Source: Pseudobdellovibrio sp. (GTDB lineage: Bacteria > Bdellovibrionota > Bdellovibrionia > Bdellovibrionales > Bdellovibrionaceae). Taken from it: a stretch of 49,300 nucleotides of DNA. The DNA is taken from the NCBI GenBank assembly GCA_020696855.1, contig JAJFMT010000007.1, forward strand, positions 1 to 49,300, given 5' to 3'. Shown here one piece after another: positions 30,759-38,924 of this stretch. The notes under the pieces were generated by a model. That model was not told the DNA's origin, searched no databases, and saw nothing but the letters and a program-made list of their open reading frames with translations. Each line of letters begins with the position of its first letter. Position 1 is the first letter of the stretch. Made by a program: the position numbers and the translations under genes.

Positions 30759-32600
30759 ATGCTAACTTTGGAAAATTTCAAAAATAAGCTGTTAAAAGAA
30801 GGCTCTGTTAAATGGAAGTCGCATTACGATGTCGAAAGTTTCTGGAGTTTCGAAATTAAAGGAACAGCAGAAGAAATCTGGGCCTACATTTCCGATACTT
30901 CACGTTTTAACAGAGAAGCCGGCTTCCTGGGGCGTGATAAAAAAGAAATCGACGGAGAATCGGAAGTGACGACCACGATGGTGGGTTTCGAACAGATCTG
31001 GATCGAAAAACCCTGGACATGGATCTTCGCAAAAACAATCAGCTCAGTACGCATTTACAAAAAAGGAATGGCTGAGGCGGTTCATTCGGTGTTTCACATT
31101 GAGCCCGTTGCTGAAAAGAATTTTTGCAGAGTCTACATTTACTTCGGCTGGGATGTGAAAAATCTGTTCTGGAAGTTTTTTATTTCGGCAACTTCACCTG
31201 TGGTAAAAGGTAAATTCGCAGCGAACTTTAAAAAAATTGAAGATTATCTTGCCGGGCACAAAGGCGACGTCAGCGGACGTGCGCTTAAAGGAAAGCCGCC
31301 GGTCTTTTCTGACGGGCAAAGTGCTCGGCTCTTAGAGCTGACTCACAAGCTGGCTAAAAAAACAGGGCAGGCGGCTATCGCTACGAAGCTCAGTCAGTTT
31401 ATCCAAACCGGCGACGACTTCGAATTGGAATCCATTCGCGCACTGAAGCTGGCTAAAGAGTGGAACGAAAACCCTAAAGATGTGATTGTAACCTGTCTTC
31501 ACGCGACTCGGTTAGGGTTGCTGAATATCAGCTGGAATGTGGTTTGCCCGCATTGCAGAGGCCCGCGTTTTACCGCGGAGTCTTTAGGTGATATTCCGAC
31601 GCAATCCAGCTGTGGCAGCTGTAATCTGGAATTTACAACAGCAGAACCTGACGTTATTGAAATTGTTTTTAAAGTAAATAAGTCTGTGCGGGATGTTCCT
31701 GAAATTATGTACTGCGCAGCCGAGCCCGCAAAAAAATCTCATATTAAAATTCATCAGGTAATTGAGCCGGGGCAGGCTTTTGAGTTCAAAGCAGACTTTC
31801 CTGACGGTTTTTACCGAGCTCGTGTAGCCAACACACCGTACTCGATGGTTTACCGCATCGATGAAGATGCCGAAGATGTAACAGCAAATGTTTTTGAATC
31901 TGATCTTGCAGAGCAGCCGCCAATCGGGCCATCTTCAGTTTTAGTTCTGAAAAACAATAGTTCTGCGCCTCTGGATTTCAGTTTTGAAGAACTGCAATGG
32001 AACAAATTTATTTTACGTCCGGCACAATTGTTTTTAATTCCTGAATTTAAAGATTTGTTTTCAAGCGAACATTTAAATTCAGCCGTTCGGCTTGATCTGG
32101 GAGAGCAGACGATTTTATTTACAGACATCGTAGGCTCGACAAAATTTTACGAGCGGGTAGGTGACGCAAAAGCTTTTGCCGAAGTGCGTGCGCACTTTCA
32201 GGAGATTTTCTCTGAGGTTAAAAAGCATGATGGAGCCGTCGTAAAAACCATCGGTGATGCGGTGATGGCTTCGTTTCCCTCTCTGGAAAACGCTTTCGAT
32301 GCCGCGTGTGCTATTCAGAAGAGATTTCCTGAAGGACGAGAAGATTTATCAATTCGTGTGCGCATATCTGTTCATAAAGGATCGGTGATTGCTGTTCAGC
32401 TGAATACAGGAGTTGATTATTTCGGAAAAGTGGTTAACTCAGGAGCTAAAATTCAGGCTCTGGCCGGAGCAGGTGAGATTGCAATTGCCACTGAGTTACA
32501 TGAACAGCTGAAAGATAAGTACCCGCAGTATCCGGCGCAAGAGCGTACGGACCGCCGTGCTGACTTCGGGTTTCCCGTGCGTGTCATCTCTGTCAGTTAG
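30759..32600 (+). CDS. Class III adenylate/guanylate cyclase with SRPBCC and zinc-ribbon N-terminal region (DUF5939)
   Basis: 613 residues. The N-terminal SRPBCC/START-like domain is at about 20-165 (VESFWSFEIKGTAEEIWAYI). A helical part follows, then a DUF5939-type region with a zinc ribbon CPHC (about 262-265) and CGSC (about 285-288). The catalytic domain is at about 445-605, with metal Asp D456 in LFTDIVGST and D500 in KTIGDAVMASF. In the transition-state segment the Asn of DYFGKVVNSGAKIQ is kept, but the usual Arg four residues later is Lys. It would make cAMP (or cGMP) in the cytosol, with the N-terminal part as a likely small-molecule sensor. The purine permease upstream may share its transcript. 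Confidence 0.9.
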   Translation: MLTLENFKNKLLKEGSVKWKSHYDVESFWSFEIKGTAEEIWAYISDTSRFNREAGFLGRDKKEIDGESEVTTTMVGFEQIWIEKPWTWIFAKTISSVRIYKKGMAEAVHSVFHIEPVAEKNFCRVYIYFGWDVKNLFWKFFISATSPVVKGKFAANFKKIEDYLAGHKGDVSGRALKGKPPVFSDGQSARLLELTHKLAKKTGQAAIATKLSQFIQTGDDFELESIRALKLAKEWNENPKDVIVTCLHATRLGLLNISWNVVCPHCRGPRFTAESLGDIPTQSSCGSCNLEFTTAEPDVIEIVFKVNKSVRDVPEIMYCAAEPAKKSHIKIHQVIEPGQAFEFKADFPDGFYRARVANTPYSMVYRIDEDAEDVTANVFESDLAEQPPIGPSSVLVLKNNSSAPLDFSFEELQWNKFILRPAQLFLIPEFKDLFSSEHLNSAVRLDLGEQTILFTDIVGSTKFYERVGDAKAFAEVRAHFQEIFSEVKKHDGAVVKTIGDAVMASFPSLENAFDAACAIQKRFPEGREDLSIRVRISVHKGSVIAVQLNTGVDYFGKVVNSGAKIQALAGAGEIAIATELHEQLKDKYPQYPAQERTDRRADFGFPVRVISVS

Positions 32601-32722
32601 AACTTTAATTTTCTCGCGAAAGCAGACGCTGAGCTAAAAGCCCCCGAGCGGGGCAAAAAACATAATTCCCCTCTGAAAACCTTGGCCAGACAGGCTTCTT
32701 TTTCTAATAGCCTAAACAAAAA

Positions 32723-32737
32723 TGGCACGTTTGCTGC
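32723..32737 (+). promoter_or_regulatory. sigma54-like promoter of the OmpA-family lipoprotein gene
   Basis: TGGCAC-GTTTG-CTGCT: perfect -24 box and spacing, one mismatch in -12; 62 bp before the ATG. Confidence 0.6.
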
Positions 32738-32798
32738 TCTCTTCGGGCTTAGCATAAAAGATTTTTTAAAATCAGTTTAAAGAATAAAAGGAGAACTT

Positions 32799-34196
32799 AT
32801 GAAAAGGATTTTAATTGTGATGCTTCTGGGCCTGGCGGCCTGCTCGGCAAAACCACCGAAAGCTGATATTCCGCCAACGGCAAGCCCCGAAGTTGAATTG
32901 GGGCACTTCGATGAAGCCATTGATGATGCATCGTTAAGAAATATTGATATTTTGGCATCTGCTGATTTTCGCGAAGCCGTAAAATGGAGAGACGAAGCAC
33001 GCGAAGATTTAAGCCATGCGCGTCCTGTCGCAGAAGTTCTTGAAGATATCCGTGTAGGCCGCGGTTACCTGATGCGCGCCAACTCAGTACCACCGGTAAC
33101 AGAAGCGCGTGCCGCCGGAATTTTTGAAGCACGCCGCGCGGCCATCAAAGCCGGTGCCGCCAACTTTGACAGTACACGCGCGCGTTTAGGAAAGCTTGAC
33201 GAACAAGTCAGTTACGACGCACGCAAGCTGGATCGTTTAAGCGTAGAACGCATTAAAAAAATCCAGCGCGGTTACGTCATGCTTGAGAGAGACGCAATTA
33301 TCAGCGCACAGTTAAACAGACCGATTTCAATTATCAGACACGCAAAAAAACAAGGTGCAGTACGCAAAGCGCCGCGCAGTTTGAAGAACGCTCAGTTGGC
33401 GTTATCGAATGCAGAATCTGTTATCGCAAGTAACGTCAGAACGCCGGCAAACTACAACCAGGCCGTAGAAAATGCGGATCGTGAGGCGTACATCTTAAAT
33501 GAGGTAATGCAGATCGTTGAAATCAACAACACGATTTCAGAACCGGCGGCGATTCAGCTGGTTATGCAAACTCATCAGTTAAATAAAATGCAATCAAGTC
33601 TTTCAAACATGCAGGGAACCCTGTCAGCTAAAGCCGCTTCTGAAGCACAGTTAAAGCAGCAACAGTCGCAGCTTCAGCAAAAAAATTCTCAAATTTCGTC
33701 TGATCTTGAAGCCAAAAACCGTGATTTAGCATCCGCTCAGGCCGCAATTAACATGCAGGCGGCACTTGAAAAAGCCCGCGCGGAATTCAGCTCTGAAGAA
33801 GCAGAGACTTACCAGCAAGGAAGTAATCTCGTCATCAGAATGAAAAACATCAACTTCCCAAGCGGAGCATCAGATATTCCTGAAGATTCAATTGATAGTT
33901 TAGAAAAGGTTTCTGAAATCGCAAAAACATTAAACGCAGCTGAAGTAAAAGTTGAAGGCCACACGGATTCAGTCGGCAGCGAGAACATTAATAAGGAAAT
34001 TTCAGAAAAACGCGCAGAAGCTGTTGCGGAATACCTGAAGTCCAACGGTCTTATGAATGTTGAAGCAGAAGGTTATGGTTTCGAAAAACCATTGGCCAGC
34101 AACAAATCAAAAGAAGGCCGCGCCCAGAACCGCCGCGTGGATATCGTGATCACACCGTCAGAGTCTTCAGAAGCTCCGGACTCCGAAGTCCGCTAA
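32799..34196 (+). CDS. OmpA-family lipoprotein with long coiled-coil stalk
   Basis: 465 residues from the ATG after AAAAGGAGAACTT. The signal peptide ends in lipobox LAAC (C15). Residues 30-330 are largely helical, with Gln-rich coiled coil near 265-330 (QLKQQQSQLQQKNSQ). The C-terminal OmpA domain (about 345-460) is complete, with NINFPSGASDIPEDS, VEGHTDSVGS (the peptidoglycan-binding Asp) and NRRVDIVI (the binding Arg). It would tether the outer membrane to peptidoglycan, with the stalk setting a long reach. A DUF4398-like helical region is possible in the middle. It ends at a strong terminator. Confidence 0.9.
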   Translation: MKRILIVMLLGLAACSAKPPKADIPPTASPEVELGHFDEAIDDASLRNIDILASADFREAVKWRDEAREDLSHARPVAEVLEDIRVGRGYLMRANSVPPVTEARAAGIFEARRAAIKAGAANFDSTRARLGKLDEQVSYDARKLDRLSVERIKKIQRGYVMLERDAIISAQLNRPISIIRHAKKQGAVRKAPRSLKNAQLALSNAESVIASNVRTPANYNQAVENADREAYILNEVMQIVEINNTISEPAAIQLVMQTHQLNKMQSSLSNMQGTLSAKAASEAQLKQQQSQLQQKNSQISSDLEAKNRDLASAQAAINMQAALEKARAEFSSEEAETYQQGSNLVIRMKNINFPSGASDIPEDSIDSLEKVSEIAKTLNAAEVKVEGHTDSVGSENINKEISEKRAEAVAEYLKSNGLMNVEAEGYGFEKPLASNKSKEGRAQNRRVDIVITPSESSEAPDSEVR

Positions 34197-34232
34197 GCAT
34201 TCAGCTCTGAATTTGAGTAATTTGTTCCAACA

Positions 34233-34266
34233 AAAACGGTCTCTCATGCCTGAGAGGCCGTTTTTT
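34233..34266 (+). terminator. Rho-independent terminator
   Basis: Stem aaaacggtctctca with tgagaggccgtttt (one mismatch), followed by TTATT, 37 bp after the OmpA-family lipoprotein. Confidence 0.85.
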
Positions 34267-34424
34267 ATTAGACAATAGTGAGGTCTTTTAAATTAACAGA
34301 AGATGCTTCGCTGCTCACCCCCTGAAATTCTTATATGTTAGAATCCTGACATCTAGGATTAATAAGGGAATCGTTCTATATCTCCCCCAGTCAAAACAAA
34401 AAATAAATTATTTCGGGGGATCAG

Positions 34425-34907
34425 ATGAAAACCTTAATTTTAGTTTCTGCAATCGTTACCGGCTTCGCAATCTCTGCAAACGCAGCATTGGCGCCGGGCT
34501 ACAACAATCTGAAAAAAATGGATGCAGCTATCGAGGCGATCTCGAAAGGCGGTAAAGGAAACGCTCCGAAACAGCCAGGCGATGTGACTGTTGCACGCGC
34601 AACAATGTCTCCTGATAAGAGTGCCACTCCTGTTATCTCTGTAGATGTCGGCAATCTTATTTGCACCGTAGAATTGAAAGTGATCCCGCCACCACAAGGA
34701 ATGGCAGGAGCTTCTTCTTACAAAGGCACCGTAAAAGAATGTAACCGCTATATGTCTTTAGTAGCTGTAGAAGTCATGAAGTACGAAGATGCGCGCCCAG
34801 CTTTAGAAGAAGCCGCAGCACAAAATAAAGTGGACCTTAGTTTCCGCGTTGTGCGTACTCCACAAGGTCCGAAAGTTCAGTTAACTGGAATTAAAAAAGC
34901 TTTATAG
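34425..34907 (+). CDS. Secreted protein, unknown function
   Basis: 160 residues. Signal peptide MKTLILVSAIVTGFAISANA. The mature region starts ALAPGYNNLKKMDAAIEAIS, then a Gly/Lys/Pro linker and a beta-rich half with two cysteines (NLICTVEL and VKECNRYM) fit for one disulfide. The ATG follows TTCGGGGGATCAG. It is convergent with a lipoprotein gene 11 bp away, with no room for a terminator. No family recognised. Confidence 0.7.
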   Translation: MKTLILVSAIVTGFAISANAALAPGYNNLKKMDAAIEAISKGGKGNAPKQPGDVTVARATMSPDKSATPVISVDVGNLICTVELKVIPPPQGMAGASSYKGTVKECNRYMSLVAVEVMKYEDARPALEEAAAQNKVDLSFRVVRTPQGPKVQLTGIKKAL

Positions 34908-34918
34908 TTCAGAATGCA

Positions 34919-35377
34919 TTACATGCAGGAAACAAGTTGCCCGGTTGCCACTTCAATTAAAGTGTAACCGCGGCAATTTACGCCGTAACACATGCCGTAC
35001 TGTGGGTAACCGCCGGCCATATAAATGTACTGACCATAACAAACTTTAGCTGCACCTTGCTGATATCCACCGCCGTAATATCCGCCACCGCCATTAGTAT
35101 ATCCGTTGCAATAATCTGTTGAAACTTGATAGCCATCGCGGTTGTAGCATGCACCGTTTACCCATTTGAAGCCTTGGCTGTCAGAGTAACCGTAACCATT
35201 GCCATAGCCATTACCGTATTGATTGCACAGATTGCTTTGCACATACACGTTGTTCGTGTAGTCGAAACAGCTTCCGTCACGCATTCCGTATTGATTGATA
35301 GTTGCCGGTTTTGAGTCAGATTTATTATCACATCCGAATGCCAATAACACGACCGCTAATGCAAAAATGAACTTCAT
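34919..35377 (-). CDS. Gly/Tyr- and Cys-rich lipoprotein, unknown function
   Basis: 152 residues from the ATG at 35377 after AAAGGGGGATTTTAAA. The signal sequence ends LLAFGC (C16) followed by DN; Asp at +2 would favour inner membrane retention by the E. coli rule. The mature part is Gly/Tyr/Asn-rich (NGYGNGYGY, GGGGYYGGGYQQG) with eight or more cysteines in spaced pairs (GSCFDY, NLCNQY, GACYNR, DYCNGY, KVCYGQ, GMCYGVNC), so a disulfide-rich compact fold is likely. It has a sigma54-like promoter 36 bp upstream. I do not recognise a family. Confidence 0.7.
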   Translation of the reverse strand: MKFIFALAVVLLAFGCDNKSDSKPATINQYGMRDGSCFDYTNNVYVQSNLCNQYGNGYGNGYGYSDSQGFKWVNGACYNRDGYQVSTDYCNGYTNGGGGYYGGGYQQGAAKVCYGQYIYMAGGYPQYGMCYGVNCRGYTLIEVATGQLVSCM

Positions 35378-35412
35378 TTTAAAATCCCCCTTTAACGCCA
35401 AGTAGTGCCAAA

Positions 35413-35427
35413 GCAAAGTCGGGACCA
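35413..35427 (-). promoter_or_regulatory. sigma54-like promoter of the Gly/Tyr-rich lipoprotein gene
   Basis: The minus strand reads TGGTCC-CGACT-TTGCT: perfect -12 box and spacing, TGGTCC for the -24 box; 36 bp before the ATG. Confidence 0.5.
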
Positions 35428-35491
35428 TGATTTTAAGTTTATTTATTTAAATTAAAGGCGCGTAACAGGGCAGATTAGGTGCAAAGGTGGA

Positions 35492-36178
35492 CTATTTGCC
35501 CACCGTGATGCCGCCTGGTTTTATCCAGCTTGGAATTCCGTAAATGATAAAACCGACCGCAAAGTAAGGCCCTGAAAGATCAATCGAAGAAATGTTATTG
35601 GCAGCGGCGAGGTCACCTGTGGCTTTAAGGTTCGTAAGATTATTAAACTCTTGTCCGCCTTCGAAAGAAAATTTAAATGATGGCCAACCCAGGTTAATGG
35701 AGGCTCCTATGCGGCCAAAAACGCAGGCTTCGCATTTAATGTCTGATTTGCCTGAACCGTTTGTTCTGACATCAATAGAGGTGTTGGCTGCGCCTAACTC
35801 GAATAGCAAATCGAAGTTGACTGAGTCTCTTTCGATGAACGGTAAACGCGCGATTGCAGCACCGGAGTACTGACCAACAGTTAAATAAGCGGTCGGGGGA
35901 GTAGGGGAATTCGGCGCATCCTTTGACATTAAGATCCCTTTGAAGCGTGTTCCTAACTTCAGCCATTTCCAGCGGCCGTCAGCCTCTAGGCCGATGCCGT
36001 ACAGGGTATCCAAGCGGTCTACTCCATCAGGTGCGGTAAGATTATTTAAAGCAGTCGGAACTGTAGTAAGATTATTTTGCATGGTAAAAACTCTTAGTTC
36101 TGACCATTTGAAATCTTCAGCGAATGCCAAGCCGGACCAAAGAAGAGTTGTCGCTACTAAGTAAAATTTTGTTTTCAT
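35492..36178 (-). CDS. Predicted outer membrane protein
   Basis: 228 residues. Signal peptide ...LLWSGLAFA before EDFKWSEL. The mature chain has alternating strands with aromatic girdle residues (WKWLKLGTRFKGI, FDLLFELGAAN, IGASINLGW, FKFSFEGGQEF) and fits a small beta-barrel of 8-10 strands. Two close cysteines (KCEAC) sit in a loop. The C-terminal residue is Lys rather than the Phe/Trp of classical barrels, so the assembly signal is not typical. No family recognised. Confidence 0.65.
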   Translation of the reverse strand: MKTKFYLVATTLLWSGLAFAEDFKWSELRVFTMQNNLTTVPTALNNLTAPDGVDRLDTLYGIGLEADGRWKWLKLGTRFKGILMSKDAPNSPTPPTAYLTVGQYSGAAIARLPFIERDSVNFDLLFELGAANTSIDVRTNGSGKSDIKCEACVFGRIGASINLGWPSFKFSFEGGQEFNNLTNLKATGDLAAANNISSIDLSGPYFAVGFIIYGIPSWIKPGGITVGK

Positions 36179-36249
36179 ACTTAAACTGTATCAATTGACA
36201 AGAGCAATTCAACTGTCCCCGCAAGGCGCTGGGGTAAATCTGGACTTAA

Positions 36250-36702
36250 TTAGTTCGAAATTTTTCTGCGGGCTTTTTCAATAACCCAAAGAGGCCCGAT
36301 TAGAAGAAATAAAAGATCGGTGAAGAATGAAGGCTTTTTTCCTTCAACTTTGTGCCCGTAGAATTGCCCGATCCAAGCCACAATGAAAACCGATAAACCA
36401 ATGACGGGAACATTAAGCCCTGCTTTTGCCATTATCATTGAGCTGAAAACTGTGACTATGCTTACCGGCAGCATGATTCCAAAATATTTTATTCCCAGCG
36501 ATCCGTAAAAAATCATAACAGGAATTAGAATAATGACTGCCCAGTTAAGCCACGGCGGAAACAGTGCCGGCGTGGGAATCGAAACTAATAGTGCAGCTAC
36601 CGACCAGAAAATCGCCGGTACACAGATGTAGTGAAGTTTCTGATTCAGCGGATGCTGATGAGTCTGCGCGTATTCGTTAAACCATTCGGCTGCTGTTCTC
36701 AC
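36250..36702 (-). CDS. DUF962/Mpo1-like membrane protein
   Basis: 150 residues from a GTG at 36702 after AAGGACTAAAGC, 3 bp past the upstream stop. Family marks: the N-terminal EWFNEYAQTHQHPLNQKLHYICVP with its conserved His residues, four hydrophobic helices, and WIGQFYGHKVEGKKPSFFTDLLFLLIGPLWVIE at the end. Yeast Mpo1 of this family is an Fe(II)-dependent dioxygenase acting on 2-hydroxy fatty acids, and its key histidines are among those seen here (H15, H17, H24 and the GHKVE His). The bacterial role is unknown. Operon with the VOC protein. Confidence 0.88.
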   Translation of the reverse strand: MRTAAEWFNEYAQTHQHPLNQKLHYICVPAIFWSVAALLVSIPTPALFPPWLNWAVIILIPVMIFYGSLGIKYFGIMLPVSIVTVFSSMIMAKAGLNVPVIGLSVFIVAWIGQFYGHKVEGKKPSFFTDLLFLLIGPLWVIEKARRKISN

Positions 36703-36705
36703 GCT

Positions 36706-37062
36706 TTAGTCCTTATGCCAGCTGACTTCAAGCTTGTAACCGTCCGGATCTAAGATAAAGAAACTGACGTATTCATCTTCGACATGCATGAGCTCTCTTG
36801 TGAACTTCACGCCGAGACCGCTGCACTTCTCGTACATGGATAAGGCCTCGGCTTCTGACCTAAGACAAAAACCCAAATGAAACCAGGCAGGTAAAACCGG
36901 AATTTCTGAAACGGGATCAATCGCGATTAAAAACCCTTCGGAGTTCTCAATAAAAATTCCTTCGCCGTGATCAAATTTTTTTTGAAATCCAAAAACTGAA
37001 TTATAAAATTCAGTTGAATGCTTTACGTTTTTAGAACCTAAATGAACATGATTTAATGTCAT
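36706..37062 (-). CDS. VOC (glyoxalase/bleomycin resistance) superfamily protein
   Basis: 118 residues, one VOC module with two beta-alpha-beta-beta-beta units. It starts LNHVHLGSKNVKHSTEFYNSVFGF (metal ligand H4 or H6) and ends SFFILDPDGYKLEVSWHK (ligand E113). The middle WFHLGFCL adds the third likely ligand. Substrate cannot be read. It is followed at once by the DUF962 gene, whose ribosome site lies in its last codons. Confidence 0.85.
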   Translation of the reverse strand: MTLNHVHLGSKNVKHSTEFYNSVFGFQKKFDHGEGIFIENSEGFLIAIDPVSEIPVLPAWFHLGFCLRSEAEALSMYEKCSGLGVKFTRELMHVEDEYVSFFILDPDGYKLEVSWHKD

Positions 37063-37310
37063 ACGCGATGGCCCTTTTTATCTTTTATAAAAGAATAGGT
37101 CTAAATATTCGCAGAGGGTAGTTATAAGTTTGAGCCAACTATTTGAAGGCGCTTTCTGTGCTTGCGGATTAATTGAGCCAATTATGCCCAATTCGTTTAC
37201 GTTATTTTAAACTTCTAATTCTGGCCTGTTTCATAATGATTGCCCACAGTGACGGGCCTTGCTTTCGTAAGCCCATCTTATTTAATATGAACTCTTGAAA
37301 AGGAGATCCT

Positions 37311-37799
37311 ATGAAATCTTTAATTTTAAAATCACTTGTAGTTACCGCTCTAACATTCTCAGTCGCAGCTCAAGCTGACGATGCTGCGGCTCCTGTGCCG
37401 GCACCTGCACCTGCCACCGCTCCTGAGACTGACACTAGCTGGAACGGCATGCTTCAGCGCAAATACAGTTTAACAGATGCACAAATGCAGACCTTGAATG
37501 AAAGCAAATTACCTGACTCTCAAAAAGCACAGGTGGCGCAATTGGCTAAGTCGTCAGGAAAGAGCATCGATGAAGTTCTAAAGATGCGAACAGAAGATAA
37601 AATGGGCTGGGGCAAAATCGCAAAAACTTTGGGTGTACACCCGGGTGAATTAGGTAAAGCCGTCAGCGAAATGAAAAAAGAAAGAAACGCGGCCCGCAAA
37701 GATAAAGACAGCAAAAGAGATTCAATGAAGCACGATGGCCCAGGTCACGGAAAGCCTGAGCACGCAGGCGCGGGGCACGGTAAAGGAAAAAATAAGTAA
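37311..37799 (+). CDS. Secreted Lys/Gly/His-rich protein, unknown function
   Basis: 162 residues. Signal peptide with VAAQA before DDAAAPVP; an Ala/Pro linker; a helical domain about 42-125 (YSLTDAQMQTLNESKLPDSQ ... MGWGKIAKTLGVHPGELGKA) with a helix-turn-helix-like shape; then a basic, Gly/His-rich disordered tail (HDGPGHGKPEHAGAGHGKGK). The ATG follows AAAAGGAGATCCT. It stands 9 bp before the predicted barrel gene and is probably co-expressed with it. No family recognised. Confidence 0.7.
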   Translation: MKSLILKSLVVTALTFSVAAQADDAAAPVPAPAPATAPETDTSWNGMLQRKYSLTDAQMQTLNESKLPDSQKAQVAQLAKSSGKSIDEVLKMRTEDKMGWGKIAKTLGVHPGELGKAVSEMKKERNAARKDKDSKRDSMKHDGPGHGKPEHAGAGHGKGKNK

Positions 37800-37808
37800 T
37801 ACTGATTC

Positions 37809-38723
37809 ATGTTCAAACCGGTCCTTTTTTTATTTATTTTAATTTCAACAACTGTTGCAAGGGCCGACTGGGTTTATAACAGACCCGAAGTTGGCCTTGG
37901 CTTCAGCGATAACGTTTACCAGGATGACTTTAATAAAAAGTCAGACGCGTACACGTGGTTTCAATTTACCAGTAAATATGATGCGGGCGACTCTACTTGG
38001 ACCGGAAGGATTTATCTTAACTTATATAAATCAGAATATTTAAATAATTACGCGATGTATTCTCTAAGACGGGGCTCTGAGATATCGGCAGATACCGAGA
38101 TGTTTCTCAGTCTCGGTGGGTTGGCTTATCTTAAACAAGATAAAGGTGCCACGGATGAGTCGTACAACAATTTTTATCTGGCCGGGTATATTTCAAAAAC
38201 TGTCAAAGAAGGTTCAAATTATAAAATCAATGTAGAGCCTGGTGCGAAGTTTATTACGTATCCTCATTTAGACCGCCGTGTAGACATGACAGCCTACGTA
38301 GGAAGCGATATCACGTGGCAAACCCGCTCCACCACCGAAATCAATCCTTACGGAGAAATCGGCTATGTCTTTTCGAATCAGGGTTACTATTCTCGCCGCT
38401 ATGTCGCTTTGGGCGTGATGTGGAATGAAAAACTACACGACAACTACAGCTTTACTTTAGATTATTATATTCGTAACACCGTTTACCCGAACAGAACGGT
38501 TTCGGATATTCTATTTACGCCGAACCGTACGGGGAGGGCTACCGGTAAAGCCTTCGATATTCACGAGTCGATCGGGCTTCGGCAGTTATCAGCCAGTGTT
38601 ACTAAAAGTTTTTTGGAGTATGAACTGACGGCAGGTTATATTTATGCGGCCGAGACCTCTTTAAGTGAGCTCGAAAAATACCGTGAAAACCAAGTATATA
38701 TTTCTGCGGTTTTTGAGTTGTAA
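37809..38723 (+). CDS. Predicted outer membrane beta-barrel protein
   Basis: 304 residues. Signal peptide MFKPVLFLFILISTTVARA before DWVYNRPEVGLGFSDNVYQ. The sequence is a long series of amphipathic strands rich in Tyr and Trp (WFQFTSKYD, WTGRIYLNLYKSEYL, INPYGEIGYVF, YSFTLDYYIRN), ending VYISAVFEL with an aromatic at position -3. About 12-14 strands fit the length. It resembles small surface-anchored barrels of unknown function common in Deltaproteobacteria-like groups. The ribosome site is weak and the start is 9 bp after the previous gene. Confidence 0.75.
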   Translation: MFKPVLFLFILISTTVARADWVYNRPEVGLGFSDNVYQDDFNKKSDAYTWFQFTSKYDAGDSTWTGRIYLNLYKSEYLNNYAMYSLRRGSEISADTEMFLSLGGLAYLKQDKGATDESYNNFYLAGYISKTVKEGSNYKINVEPGAKFITYPHLDRRVDMTAYVGSDITWQTRSTTEINPYGEIGYVFSNQGYYSRRYVALGVMWNEKLHDNYSFTLDYYIRNTVYPNRTVSDILFTPNRTGRATGKAFDIHESIGLRQLSASVTKSFLEYELTAGYIYAAETSLSELEKYRENQVYISAVFEL

Positions 38724-38849
38724 CTCTAGCCCTCGATTTTAAATAAACCGAAATTGAACCCTCAGGTAAAAATTAACCCGGTATAAAAATAAATTATATT
38801 TTGGGGCATTAAGGTACTTTAACTTTCGCTGAAATTTCTTGTCTTTTTT

Positions 38850-38878
38850 TTGACATTTTCTTAACTTTATATTTCATA
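38850..38878 (+). promoter_or_regulatory. Possible housekeeping promoter of the KaiC-like operon
   Basis: TTGACA at 38850-38855 is a perfect -35; after 17 bp TTCATA (38873-38878) is a poor -10. There is no sigma54 site here. Confidence 0.3.
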
Positions 38879-38924
38879 AAAGCTTAGCTTTTGTATCTTT
38901 TTTGGGCAACATGGAGGTTAATAG

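Noticed and set aside
32640..32660. Hairpin gcccc-cgagc-ggggc after the cyclase gene
   Set aside because: Short stem, followed by A rather than T on the plus strand; not a convincing terminator.
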